Shown one piece after another: positions 52,899 through 62,025 of a stretch of DNA of 64,000 nt; position 1 is the first letter of the stretch, and each line of letters opens with the position of its first letter. This DNA comes from JBCBWG01 sp038523925 (GTDB lineage Bacteria; Pseudomonadota; Alphaproteobacteria; Rhizobiales; Hyphomicrobiaceae). Under the pieces are notes generated by a model, which worked only from the letters and a program-made list of their open reading frames with translations, made no database searches and was not told the origin of the DNA. The stretch spans positions 3,734 to 67,733 of the forward strand of contig JBCBIY010000015.1 of the NCBI GenBank assembly GCA_038523925.1, read 5' to 3'. A program made the position numbers and the translations under genes.

Positions 52899-53267
52899 TC
52901 AGGCCGCTTCTCTGACGTCCCGGATCTTTTCTTCAAGGCTCAGCCGGTCAAACGGCTTGATCAGAATGTCTGTCGCGCCAGCGGCAAACGCCTTGGAGAC
53001 GAATGACGGGTCGTTGGCGGTCGTCGATATGATGATCTTTGGCATCACGGCCTTCGGCGCCGCGCGGAGCTCGCGAATGGCGTCCAACACGTCCATGTCG
53101 TCAATCATCCAGTCAAGAATGACGAGGCTCGGCGCCTCTTCCCGGCAAATGCGGATCGCTTCGGTGCCAGTGGCGGCCTGAAGGGTCATGTAGCCGAGTT
53201 CGCTCATGATGTGAGCGGCAACCTTACGGATGACGGGCGCGTCATCGACGATCAGGCAAAGTTTCAT
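52899..53267 (-). CDS. Single-domain response regulator
   Basis: A 122-aa CheY-like receiver with no output domain. The acidic pocket D8-D9, phospho-acceptor D52 (VILDWMID), the Thr in ISTTAND and K104 (ILIKPF) are all present. It is 193 bases downstream of chpT on the same strand, so it may accept phosphate from the ChpT phosphotransferase, which in other alphaproteobacteria serves CtrA and CpdR. That link is inference. Confidence 0.85.
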   Translation of the reverse strand: MKLCLIVDDAPVIRKVAAHIMSELGYMTLQAATGTEAIRICREEAPSLVILDWMIDDMDVLDAIRELRAAPKAVMPKIIISTTANDPSFVSKAFAAGATDILIKPFDRLSLEEKIRDVREAA

Positions 53268-53460
53268 AGCGGGTCTCGCGTCTGCGAACAGATGTCCGGA
53301 CCCTGACCATCGCGAAAGTTTATTAACGGCTGATTGAAAACGAAACGGCAGCGGGGGGCGATTCAGGTTCAACGACGCCATAGAGGTAGCGCAGGCCGCT
53401 AGGCCGGGGCCCGCCGCAAACAGATATGCAACCTAACTCGGCATGATCGCGAAGGCTGTT

Positions 53461-54099
53461 CTACCCTGCGCGCATGATGATTGCGCCCTCGTCGGTTTGT
53501 TCGATCGCGATTGGCATGCCCGCGAGGTCAGCGAGGCGCCATGTATAGTAGGCCTGGATCGACATGGAATCGATGTCTTCCAGCGCCTGGCCTTCGATCA
53601 GTTCGCCAAGGAAGTTCGGACGCCGCGCGCCGCGCCCTTCGCAAGTGAGCGTGAACGTCGGCGTTTCAGGGTCGCCGCTGATATCAGCGGTGATCGAGCC
53701 GCCACGCGGGATCGTCGAGATGGCGCTCGCGATCATGTTGAGGAGGAGTTTTGCGCTGTTCTTTGGCATATGCCCAGCCGGCCCCTGCCAGATGAGCTTG
53801 TGCTTGCCGGAGCCGACAAACGCCTCAGACAACTTACGCGCCATATCGAGATCGATCGTCGCGCCCGCAGACCCGGACGCGCCAAAAGCAAAGCGGGCGA
53901 ACTGCAAGCGCGCAGAGGCTTGCACGGTCACGTTCTTGATCATCTCGAGTGCGTAAGACTGTGCGTCGGCGGCGTCGTCTTCTTCGAGGATTTCGAGCCC
54001 ATTGTGGATCGCGCCGACCGGGCTGATGACGTCATGGCAGATCTTGCTTGAGATCAGCGCGGCCAATTCGAGGTCGGTCGGGTGCGATTGAGCAGTCAT
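53461..54099 (-). CDS. chpT: Histidine phosphotransferase ChpT
   Basis: ChpT transfers phosphate from CckA to CtrA and CpdR in the alphaproteobacterial cell-cycle phosphorelay. This 212-aa protein has the helix ISSKICHDVISPVGAIHNGLE with H22 as the phospho-acceptor. A pseudo-HATPase domain (KNSAKLLLNMIASAISTIP) follows. GAGGG before the ATG at 54099 supports the start. CckA and CtrA are not in this window. Confidence 0.88.
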   Translation of the reverse strand: MTAQSHPTDLELAALISSKICHDVISPVGAIHNGLEILEEDDAADAQSYALEMIKNVTVQASARLQFARFAFGASGSAGATIDLDMARKLSEAFVGSGKHKLIWQGPAGHMPKNSAKLLLNMIASAISTIPRGGSITADISGDPETPTFTLTCEGRGARRPNFLGELIEGQALEDIDSMSIQAYYTWRLADLAGMPIAIEQTDEGAIIMRAG

Positions 54100-54310
54100 G
54101 GGTTGCCCTCGGGGTTGTAAGGCCGGACGCGATAGGCGCTCAAACGCAGGGCACGACGGGAGCGCGCGCGGATCAGATCGGCGCGGGTGATGCACAAGTT
54201 GCTAGCTGCGTCGCGCGGGCTTGCAAAGCCTTTTGGCCTGCCCGAGCGTATTGACGGTGCGGGCGTTACTCTGAGGTAGCGGCTCCTGCAGAGAAGCTGG
54301 AAGGGTCTTC

Positions 54311-55150
54311 ATGACCTCTGATGATTTTGAGGCGCTTACCAACGCGCTCGTGGAGCCGGTCCTAGAGGCCGGCCGCGTCGAGATGAGCTACTTTGGCAGC
54401 GACCTGGGCGTGGCAACCAAGGCAGACGAATCGCCTGTCACGGAAGCCGACCACCGGGCCGAGGAGATTCTCATCGAGGCGCTTGAGCGCGCCGCGCCCG
54501 GCATCCCGATCGTCGCTGAAGAATGCGCGAGCCGTGGCGAAATCCCGCGATGTGAGGACGAGCTGTTCTTAGTGGACCCGCTCGACGGTACGCGCGGCTT
54601 TATCAAAGGGCGGCCGGAATTCACGATCAACATCGGGTACGTGCGCGAGGGCCAGGCGGAGTTCGGGCTGATCTATGCGCCTGCATTGGCCGAGTTGTTC
54701 GTCACGCTCGGTGCTCAGGAAGCCGCCTGCGTCCACATCAAGCCCGACGCGGCGGGCGGGTCTGTTCGCACGCTGCAGCCCAAGACGATGGCCACGCGCT
54801 CACTTGACCGGAAGCCGCTGCGTGCGGTGTCGAGCCGCTACGTCTCGAAGGCGCTCACGCGGCGTCTCGCGGCTTTGGAAGCAGAGCGCATCGATTTGAA
54901 TTCGTCGCTTAAGTTTTGCCGCATCGCAGACGGTTCGGCGCATATCTATCCGCGTTTCGGCGAGATCTCCGAATGGGACACGGCAGCCGGCGCAGCGCTC
55001 GTGAAGGCGGCCGGCGGCACTGTAACGGACCTCGATGGCAACGAGAGCCGCTACGGGAAGTCCCAGTGCGGCTTTCGCAACGAGGCTTTTATCGCCTGGT
55101 CGACGCCAGAGCCGCCGCCCGACCTGCTGGCTGCACTCACCAAGGATTGA
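54311..55150 (+). CDS. cysQ: 3'(2'),5'-bisphosphate nucleotidase CysQ
   Basis: Removes 3'-phosphoadenosine 5'-phosphate produced during sulfate assimilation. The 279-aa inositol-phosphatase-fold protein has the metal ligands E70/E71 (VAEEC), D89 and D92 in DPLDGT, and D223 in EWDTAAG. The segment DPLDGTRGFIKGRPEFTINI is the CysQ signature, normally DPLDGTKEF. There is no sulfate gene next to it. An inositol monophosphatase-type activity is the main alternative. Confidence 0.88.
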   Translation: MTSDDFEALTNALVEPVLEAGRVEMSYFGSDLGVATKADESPVTEADHRAEEILIEALERAAPGIPIVAEECASRGEIPRCEDELFLVDPLDGTRGFIKGRPEFTINIGYVREGQAEFGLIYAPALAELFVTLGAQEAACVHIKPDAAGGSVRTLQPKTMATRSLDRKPLRAVSSRYVSKALTRRLAALEAERIDLNSSLKFCRIADGSAHIYPRFGEISEWDTAAGAALVKAAGGTVTDLDGNESRYGKSQCGFRNEAFIAWSTPEPPPDLLAALTKD

Positions 55151-55351
55151 GGACCAAGCGGCCAGAAGGCCACGCGCGGCCGACCTTTTGGGCCAATCCT
55201 TCAAAAACCCCATCAGCGCCGGAGCTTGGCCACAGTTAACAAGTCATGAACACCTTCGTGCTCAAACGACCAGCGTGCCGCATTCGCGGCTGGTCGGTGC
55301 AGCCGGAAATCCGGCCGCACTGCTGGATGACTGAGCGGGAGGTTGACGCCC

Positions 55352-56224
55352 ATGACTGTCATGACTTTGAAATTTCTCGGCGGCGCGATGCTCGCAGCCG
55401 TGCTTTCGATCGCCGGCGCAGCGACGTCGGCCGTTTACGCCGAGCCCGCGGGCGGCGCGCTCATCAGGGTCAATGATCCAGACCCCTACAGTCCCGGAGG
55501 TGGCTACCGGCCGCGCCGCGAGGATGTCGACCGGTACGACAATCGCGATAACGGTTATCTCGAGCCACCACGCCGTGACGACGCATATCGTGCGCCACCG
55601 CCGCGCTACGTGTCGCCTGAGTACGGCAAGCCCTACGCCGAGCCGAAGCGCTATTCGCGCAACGCAGAGCCCTATGATCCGGACTACGGCCCGCGTGACC
55701 GCAGCTATCGCCGCGACGACGGTTATGCCGAGCCGGTTGACCACACGTATTCGGAAAACGAAATCGTCAACGCCGGTCACCGCTTCTTCGGTTCCGTGAG
55801 CCAGGGCCTCGCAAAGGCCATTCAGTACGTCTTCAAGCGCTCCGGCCGGCCAAACGGCTATATCCTCGGCGAAGATGCCGGCGGCGCGTTCGTGGCGGGT
55901 CTGCGCTACGGCGAAGGGCGGCTCTATACGAAGAATTTCCGCACCCGCCGCGTCTATTGGCAGGGCCCGTCGCTCGGCTACGACTTTGGCGGCGAGGGCT
56001 CGAAGGTCATGACACTCGTCTACAATCTCCGCCGGCCATCCGACATCTATAAGCGCTACGGCGGCGTCCAGGGCTCGGCCTATCTCGTCGGCGGCGTCAG
56101 CGTGCAACTACAGAAGCGCGGTGAAATCATCCTCGCGCCGATTCGTTCAGGCGTTGGCCTGCGATTGGGCGCCAACGTCGGCTACCTCAAGTATTCGCGC
56201 CGCCCCACCTGGAATCCGTTCTAG
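55352..56224 (+). CDS. Exported DUF1134 protein
   Basis: A 290-aa protein with a signal peptide (residues 4-30, ending SAVYAEP). A low-complexity Arg/Tyr/Pro/Asp-rich region follows (about 40-130), then a C-terminal DUF1134 domain: NEIVNAGHRFFGSVSQGLAK, YWQGPSLGYDFGGEGSKVM, GVGLRLGANVGYLKYS. GGGAGG at 55337-55342 is 9 bases before the ATG at 55352. The family is secreted and common in alphaproteobacteria; its function is unknown to me. Confidence 0.82.
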   Translation: MTVMTLKFLGGAMLAAVLSIAGAATSAVYAEPAGGALIRVNDPDPYSPGGGYRPRREDVDRYDNRDNGYLEPPRRDDAYRAPPPRYVSPEYGKPYAEPKRYSRNAEPYDPDYGPRDRSYRRDDGYAEPVDHTYSENEIVNAGHRFFGSVSQGLAKAIQYVFKRSGRPNGYILGEDAGGAFVAGLRYGEGRLYTKNFRTRRVYWQGPSLGYDFGGEGSKVMTLVYNLRRPSDIYKRYGGVQGSAYLVGGVSVQLQKRGEIILAPIRSGVGLRLGANVGYLKYSRRPTWNPF

Positions 56225-56396
56225 TTTTCAACGGCTCGGTCGAGCCATCCCCCGCGCCAGGGTGTGGCTTGGCTGCGGTTCCCTTGGGCCCGGAAACGGA
56301 CTACACCGGAGAGGTTGAGGGACTGCTGCGGCATGCCCTGCCTCTGCTGCCGGGCCTGACGGAGCGCGGCCGACGAACGACGACGGGAAGGCCTCC

Positions 56397-57923
56397 TTGG
56401 TAACGGTCGAGGGCTTGATCTTCGGTGTGCTTGGCTTCCTGGTGGCCGGCATGCTGGCCGTGCTGTTTGCACCGCTCTTCTGGGCGCGGGCCGTGCGCCT
56501 GACGACGGAAGACATCAAGCGCTCAATCCCAATGACGGAAGCCGAGATTTCGGCTGAGCGCGGCCTTCTGAAGGCAAAGCACGCCATTGAGCTGCATGCG
56601 CTGACGACCGAACTGGAAGACCTCAAGCGGTCGGTCGCCATCGGCCGCGTCGACGTCAATCGGCGCGATGCGTCCATCCTCGCCCTGCAGCGCCGGATCG
56701 ATGATCTCGAGGCCACGCGCGAGACGAATGACAACGCGCGGCGGGTGCTTGAGCGCACGCTGACGGAGCGCGTGCCGGAGGCCGAACGCGAGCTGCGCGC
56801 GGCTCAGGCAGCGCTCAGGCACCGCGATGACGAACTGCTCGAGCTTCGCCAGAAGTCGGACAAGGCGCTCATCGCACTCGACGAGGCGATCCAGCTTAAC
56901 GAAACGCAGCGCCAGGAAATTGAAGGCCAGAAGACCCGCCTGTCGCTGAAGCTTGCGCAGGAAGATGTATCGGTGCGGCCTGAGACCAAGCAGGCGGCGG
57001 CCAATGAGGCCGAGCTCAACCGGCTCCGCATCCGCGTTCGCGAACAGTCGCAACTGATCGCCAGGCTCCAGAAAGCCGAGAAGTCCCTGCTTGACCACAG
57101 TGCTCGGAAGGCCGCAGCTCCACCGCCGCCGGCTGCTGCTGCCACAACAGACAGTGACCGGGAACGCGAAGCCGATCTCTTGAAGTTGCGCGCGGACCTG
57201 AAGCGCGCCGAAGGCCGCCTTGATGACCGAGACCGGGAAGTGCGCGCGCTCAAAGCCGAGATTGCCGCTCACGATGAGCTCGGGGCGGGCGGGGCAAACG
57301 GCGGAAGCGAGACCACAGGTGCTGGCCGGACGCGCAGCATCACGGCGGATCGCGCGCGGCTCGCCGCGCTCGAGAAGCTTTCGGGCGATCAGGAAGAGAC
57401 AATCGGGCGGCTACGCGCAGAGCTGTCGGCGGCCAACGAACGGCTGGCCCGGCAGGCAGCGCACTTTATGGATGAGCTTCGGCGGCTTGGTGCGCCGACG
57501 CTGAAGCGCGGCGAGGCGGCGGCCACGCCCACCGATCCGGCTCGCGAGCGGATTGGCGGGCGCCGCCGTAGTTCGAGCCTCACGCAACGTATCCGCGAGA
57601 CGCTCGTCGACGAGCCGGAAGAAGAGGCGCCGGGCGATCCGCCGAAGCGCGCGCCTGTCGCCGCATCACCAGCGCCCGCTGAGAAACCCGCGGAGACATC
57701 CGCGAACGGTGTCGGTGCGCGCTTGCGCAATCGCTCCGGCAACGATGCCGCTGAAGCCTCCGTCAGCAAACCGGACCCGCAGCTGGCTCCGACGCCGCCA
57801 TCGCCACCGTCTCGGACGCCGCCGGCCCCGGTGCCAGCCGATGCGGCCGCCGCAGAGCCCGGAAGTCAGGTGAGCCTCAAGGGGCTGGTCGCGCGGATCT
57901 CTAACCTCGAAAAGCGCTCCTGA
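56397..57923 (+). CDS. Membrane-anchored long coiled-coil protein
   Basis: A 508-aa protein with one N-terminal transmembrane helix (GLIFGVLGFLVAGMLAVLFA). A very long Glu/Arg/Ala-rich coiled coil spans residues about 40-350. A Pro-rich disordered tail and a short terminal helix (LVARISNLEKRS) follow. The start is TTG at 56397 with GGAAGG upstream; there is no ATG nearby. It resembles envelope or cell-division scaffold proteins in shape only. Confidence 0.68.
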   Translation: MVTVEGLIFGVLGFLVAGMLAVLFAPLFWARAVRLTTEDIKRSIPMTEAEISAERGLLKAKHAIELHALTTELEDLKRSVAIGRVDVNRRDASILALQRRIDDLEATRETNDNARRVLERTLTERVPEAERELRAAQAALRHRDDELLELRQKSDKALIALDEAIQLNETQRQEIEGQKTRLSLKLAQEDVSVRPETKQAAANEAELNRLRIRVREQSQLIARLQKAEKSLLDHSARKAAAPPPPAAAATTDSDREREADLLKLRADLKRAEGRLDDRDREVRALKAEIAAHDELGAGGANGGSETTGAGRTRSITADRARLAALEKLSGDQEETIGRLRAELSAANERLARQAAHFMDELRRLGAPTLKRGEAAATPTDPARERIGGRRRSSSLTQRIRETLVDEPEEEAPGDPPKRAPVAASPAPAEKPAETSANGVGARLRNRSGNDAAEASVSKPDPQLAPTPPSPPSRTPPAPVPADAAAAEPGSQVSLKGLVARISNLEKRS

Positions 57924-58053
57924 CGGCTTGGCTCTGGGCCGGCGCGGGCCTTGCCAATCAGCGCACGGCCGGTCCCTTTAGCCCGACTGTTTATCCAAGC
58001 CGCAGAAACAGTTGCGGCCGCGCGGCGTTCAAGCCCATGTTAGGCTCAGATAA

Positions 58054-58413
58054 GTGATAGCGGCGTGCGAACGGGCTGCTCAGCGTATGCGTGTCATGCG
58101 CGCAGAGTTCGCGGGCAGACCTTGGTATGCGTATTTGGCGGACGGTGACGACAGACTAGTGCGTGTGATGAGCGGTGGACCGATTGTGCCTCGGCCGCCC
58201 TCTCGCCCCTTGGCGATTGTCCGCGAGGACTTGCCCGTCGCGCTGCCGCCGCTCGCCGCGCGTCTGCCTGAATATGCACCGGTCATGCAAATTGCCGTCA
58301 CGCGAAACGGCGAGCGTGCTACCCGCAAACGCGCGCAGCGGCTCGGGTTCTGGGCGGGCTTTCTGGTAGCCGCGGCCCTGGGTGCGGCGCTCTATCTCTA
58401 CCTCGCCCCATAA
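58054..58413 (+). CDS. Small protein with C-terminal membrane helix, uncertain
   Basis: A 119-aa frame from GTG at 58054 (ATG at 58087 is an alternative). The protein ends with one hydrophobic helix (FWAGFLVAAALGAALYLYLA), after a Pro/Arg-rich soluble part. Third codon positions are GC-rich as in the neighbours, but neither start has a clear ribosome binding site. A 6-bp GC hairpin follows its stop. No family recognised. Confidence 0.45.
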   Translation: MIAACERAAQRMRVMRAEFAGRPWYAYLADGDDRLVRVMSGGPIVPRPPSRPLAIVREDLPVALPPLAARLPEYAPVMQIAVTRNGERATRKRAQRLGFWAGFLVAAALGAALYLYLAP

Positions 58414-58560
58414 CAGCGCGGCTTATGTTCTGAGCTGGCGGGTCCGGCCTGCGGGCCGGTTGCCGTTTCTCCAACCTCTGGAGTGGGTTTGCTGAAACCA
58501 CGGCCGCATAGCTTCGGCGGTCGAAGGCCTGCGAACCCATAACCGATGGAGCCAGGGGCA

Positions 58561-58962
58561 ATGACGGCGCGCTTCTCGCTCTCGGAAGGGGCTGGCATCT
58601 ACGTCAACGGCGCGTTGGTGCGCGCTGACAGGCGTGTCCGCCTCGACGTCGACGGGGCGCGCCGCCTGCTGCTTGAGACCCACGTCGTGCCAACCGGCGC
58701 CAACGACGACGCGATCGCAGACCTCGCCGCCTGGCTTCAGGCCGGCCTGATCGCGGCAGAGCCCAGACAGATCGCTGAATTTGCCAATTCAGCAGATTAT
58801 CGACAGCTCCTGCACCGCGCCCGCGCCGCGGCCCCGGCACGATGCCTCGATGCGTTGCTGGCAGAGGCCCACCGCCACGTCCTTGAGGGCCGAAACCACC
58901 AGGCTCTGCGACTTCTACGGAAGACAAGCCGGCCCCCGCGCGGCGCAAAATCCGCGATATAG
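58561..58962 (+). CDS. FlbT-like protein
   Basis: A 133-aa protein resembling the flagellin translation regulator FlbT: GAGIYVNGALVRADRRVRLD, then LLLETHV, and a C-terminal HVLEGRNHQALRLLRK. FlbT of Caulobacter and rhizobia represses flagellin mRNA. No flagellar gene is seen here, which is unusual, so it may have another role or regulate a distant locus. GGAG 9 bases before the ATG at 58561 favours that start over 58546. Confidence 0.6.
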   Translation: MTARFSLSEGAGIYVNGALVRADRRVRLDVDGARRLLLETHVVPTGANDDAIADLAAWLQAGLIAAEPRQIAEFANSADYRQLLHRARAAAPARCLDALLAEAHRHVLEGRNHQALRLLRKTSRPPRGAKSAI

Positions 58963-59155
58963 ATCAGCAACATGCGAGCCCTCAGCGCTCGTGACATCCC
59001 CGTCGCCAGCCAAAAATCTGCAGGGCAGCTGGATTTCCAATTGATAAATCTAACATAATGTAGTTTACATGAGGCGACGTCAGACGTTCCGCGAGGAAAC
59101 ATTGCCGAGGTGCGGGACGCCGCCCTTCGCGCTCAAGCGATCGGACGAAGCAAGA

Positions 59156-59914
59156 ATGCAAACGATAGCGAAAAGCCTGCAGACACGCGGCACCTACGCC
59201 GGGCCACTTTACTCCCAGCTCACCGCAAAGTTGCGCGAGCGTATCCGCAACGATGATTGGCGGGCGGGCATGTTGATCCCCAGTGAGGCGGATCTCGCGC
59301 GCGAGTACGGCGTGAGTGTTGGGACCGCGCGCAAGGCCCTGGAAGGTCTTGAAAGCGACGGTTGGATTGTGCGCAAGCAGGGCCGGGGCACCTTTGTCAC
59401 CGATCTCGCCAGCCAACAGATGGAGCGGCTCTGCCGGCTTCGGTCCGGCGACGGCCGCGCAAGTTTTGATGGCTGCATCGTCCGGGTTTTGGAGGCTGAG
59501 CTCGGTGATGCGACGGTCGATGATATGCGCCAGCTCAAGATCGGCGGCCCGGGGGAGCTAAGCCATTCCGTCGTGCGAGTGAAACGGCACTACTTCCGCG
59601 ACGGCGATTGTTCGGTGCTTGAGGAGCTCACCGTACCGGCGGACCTCTTTCCGGGCCTCATCGACATCAAGCGGACGCCGTTGAACCTCTTCTCGATCTT
59701 CATCGACGACTACAACATCATCCCGCAGCGCGCGAAGGAGAGCGTCACCGCAATTGCAGCCGATGCTGCAACGGCCGCGATGCTTGATCTGGAACCTGGC
59801 GTGCCGCTGCTCTGCAGCAGCGCAGTCATCTGGGACGTCGACAACCGCCGGGTCGCAACCGTGGTTCGCAAGGCGCATGCGCGCGGCTTCCGCTACGACG
59901 TCGACCTCTCGTGA
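59156..59914 (+). CDS. GntR-family transcription regulator with UTRA domain
   Basis: A 252-aa regulator with an N-terminal winged helix (LYSQLTAKLRERI, IPSEADLAREYGVSVGTARKALEGLE, RKQGRGTFV) and a C-terminal UTRA ligand domain. The ATG at 59156 follows CGAAGCAAGA; an ATG at 59069 would add 29 residues without family similarity. Ligand unknown. It is convergent with a small membrane protein gene and has no metabolic operon beside it. Confidence 0.85.
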   Translation: MQTIAKSLQTRGTYAGPLYSQLTAKLRERIRNDDWRAGMLIPSEADLAREYGVSVGTARKALEGLESDGWIVRKQGRGTFVTDLASQQMERLCRLRSGDGRASFDGCIVRVLEAELGDATVDDMRQLKIGGPGELSHSVVRVKRHYFRDGDCSVLEELTVPADLFPGLIDIKRTPLNLFSIFIDDYNIIPQRAKESVTAIAADAATAAMLDLEPGVPLLCSSAVIWDVDNRRVATVVRKAHARGFRYDVDLS

Positions 59915-59926
59915 CGATGCATGCGG

Positions 59927-60337
59927 CTAATCCGATCCGGCCTCGGACCGTCCCTCACGGTCCAGCCGGGGTGCTTCAGGTCGCTTTCCCCGCTGAACCC
60001 TGAAGCGCCGAACGGCGGCCCCGGTGGTCAAGTCGAAAACCGCAATTCGACGACCGTCGGGGCTGTCCACTAAAACGGCCATCCGGTTGCCATCGAGCCC
60101 GATCGCCGAAACCGTGCCGGCCGGCAGCTCAATCGCCATCTCAGCCGCCGCCGCGTCGCCGCTGCTGCCCATTCGGCTCGATATCTCGATCACGCGCGCG
60201 ACGACGATCGCCATGCCGATGATCATCAACACGGCCATGCCGATGACGGTGAATTTCAACCAGAATAGCTGACGCGGCGTGAACTGAGATGCGGTGTGGT
60301 TCGGCGTAGGGCTGGATGAGGGCGCGTCGGATGTCAT
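59927..60337 (-). CDS. Small single-pass membrane protein, unknown
   Basis: A 136-aa protein with one transmembrane helix (FTVIGMAVLMIIGMAIVVARV). A beta-rich domain follows (GLDGNRMAVLVDSPDGRRIAV). AAAGGGAC before the ATG at 60337 supports the start. It is divergent from rluD with 12 bases between starts, so the promoters must overlap. Similar proteins beside rluD are seen in related bacteria (recollection); the function is unknown. Confidence 0.65.
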   Translation of the reverse strand: MTSDAPSSSPTPNHTASQFTPRQLFWLKFTVIGMAVLMIIGMAIVVARVIEISSRMGSSGDAAAAEMAIELPAGTVSAIGLDGNRMAVLVDSPDGRRIAVFDLTTGAAVRRFRVQRGKRPEAPRLDREGRSEAGSD

Positions 60338-60349
60338 AGAAGTCCCTTT

Positions 60350-61396
60350 ATGACTGATGAGACGCGCGCCGATGCGCCCGCCGACGATGAGGCGTCAGAC
60401 CGGCTCGTGCTCGAGATCGACGCCGCGCTGGCTGGTCTGCGCCTTGATAAGGCGTTGGCGACCGCTTTTCCAAGCCTCAGCCGCGCGCGGTTTCAGGCGC
60501 TGATCCGGGACCGGCGGGTCGCGGTCGATGGAGACGTGTCAACCGACGCCAAGCTGCGGCTGCGCGTTGGCCAGCAGCTCAGCGCGGACTTGCCCGAGCT
60601 TGAGGACGCCGAGCCGAAGCCCGAGGCGATCCCGCTCGGCGTCGTCTTTGAAGACGATCAGGTGATCGTCGTCGATAAACCTTCAGGTCTAGTCGTCCAT
60701 CCGGGTCCGGGCCACGGCACGGGCACACTCGTCAACGCGCTGCTCGCCCATTGCGGCGCCAGCCTTGCCGGCGTTGGCGGCGTGCGCCGGCCGGGCATCG
60801 TCCACCGCCTCGATCGAGAGACCAGCGGCCTCATTGTGGCAGCAAAGACGGATCGGGCGCATCAGAGCCTGTCTGGTCAGTTTGCAAGTCACGGCCGCGA
60901 TGGCCGCTTGCAGCGCCAGTACCGGGCATTCGTTTGGGGTCGACCAGACCGGCCGATCGGCACCGTCGACGCGCCGCTCGGCCGGAGCTCAACGCACCGC
61001 ACGCGCATGGCGGTTGTCGGCGAAGGGCAGGGCCGTCACGCCGTCACGCACTATACGGTTGCCGCCTCCTTTGCAGCCGGCGATGGTGCGCCGCATGTCG
61101 CGAGCGAAATGGTCGTGACGCTGGAGACTGGGCGGACGCATCAGATCCGCGTGCACATGGCCCACATCCGCGCACCGATCCTTGGCGACCCGGTCTACGG
61201 CGCGCATTTCCAGACCCGCACGGTCAAGCTGGCGGAAGGCGCGCGCGCGGCGCTCGCCGCCCTGAAGCGGCAGGCGCTGCATGCCGAGTTGCTTGGGTTC
61301 GAACACCCGGTAACTGGAGACGCGCTGTCATTTACGTCAACGCTGCCGGCTGACTTGGCGGCGCTTAAGGCGGCGCTTGAGCGCGGCGAAACCTGA
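60350..61396 (+). CDS. rluD: RluA-family pseudouridine synthase (RluD-like)
   Basis: Modifies uridines of 23S rRNA. The 348-aa protein has an N-terminal S4 RNA-binding domain (residues about 30-80, RLDKALATAF, LIRDRRVAVDG) and the catalytic domain with D155 in GIVHRLDRETSGLIVAAKT. The conserved TGRTHQIRVHMAHIRAPILG lies near the C-terminus. RluD is assigned from the size and S4 domain; RluC-type specificity is possible. Confidence 0.9.
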   Translation: MTDETRADAPADDEASDRLVLEIDAALAGLRLDKALATAFPSLSRARFQALIRDRRVAVDGDVSTDAKLRLRVGQQLSADLPELEDAEPKPEAIPLGVVFEDDQVIVVDKPSGLVVHPGPGHGTGTLVNALLAHCGASLAGVGGVRRPGIVHRLDRETSGLIVAAKTDRAHQSLSGQFASHGRDGRLQRQYRAFVWGRPDRPIGTVDAPLGRSSTHRTRMAVVGEGQGRHAVTHYTVAASFAAGDGAPHVASEMVVTLETGRTHQIRVHMAHIRAPILGDPVYGAHFQTRTVKLAEGARAALAALKRQALHAELLGFEHPVTGDALSFTSTLPADLAALKAALERGET

Positions 61397-61510
61397 TCAA
61401 CGCCTGTTGGATTTGAAACAAATCTGCAGCCGCGCGCCCGCGTGGCTTTAACGGGCGCCCGTTACGATCGGCTGCGAGCGCTATCCAATCGATTGTCGAG
61501 ATACAAACCC

Positions 61511-61717
61511 ATGAACATCCGCCTTCTTATCGTGTCGCTTGCCTGGACCGTGATGTTGATGGTGACGTTTGCCAACGTGATGCGGCCCTTCACCGGCATG
61601 GTCGATCTGGCGCTCTGGGTTGCATACCTGGTCGTCCTGACGGGCATAATTCTTTGGCCGCGCTCGGAAGCCGGCAAGCGCGTCGAGCAGGCCTCAGGCG
61701 CCGGCTGGCAGCGCTAA
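61511..61717 (+). CDS. Small membrane protein, unknown
   Basis: A 68-aa protein with two membrane segments (LLIVSLAWTVMLMVTFANV and LALWVAYLVVLTGIILW). The ATG at 61511 opens directly before the first helix; an upstream in-frame GTG at 61442 has no better ribosome binding site. Not recognised. Confidence 0.5.
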   Translation: MNIRLLIVSLAWTVMLMVTFANVMRPFTGMVDLALWVAYLVVLTGIILWPRSEAGKRVEQASGAGWQR

Positions 61718-62025
61718 CATCGCGCGCGGCGCAGCTCTGATCTGCCTTTAAGCAATTGAAGTCGCGATAGAATATTAACTCCGCCTTCGCGGTGTTCCGC
61801 ACGAAACATCTGCCAGCCCGAATTGTGCGTTATGATTTTCAGATGAGCGTCGATCACATCGCGCCACGGAAACGTGCGTTGTGCTGCAACCGGCACCGGC
61901 TGTAGGCGTTGCGGTCGACGGAAATTGGGATTGCCGGACGTTAACTGTCTAACACGCCGTCGCGCGCGAACTCTGGCAAAGCCTTCAGGGACAGTCGCGG
62001 AGCGCACCTCCCGGCTGGAGATGAC
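61718..62025. promoter_or_regulatory. Leader region of rpoH, 308 bases
   Basis: The stretch before rpoH has no supported gene. It must carry the rpoH promoter and, by analogy with other proteobacteria, possibly structured 5' mRNA. I could not identify a clear sigma-32 or housekeeping promoter match by eye. Confidence 0.4.
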
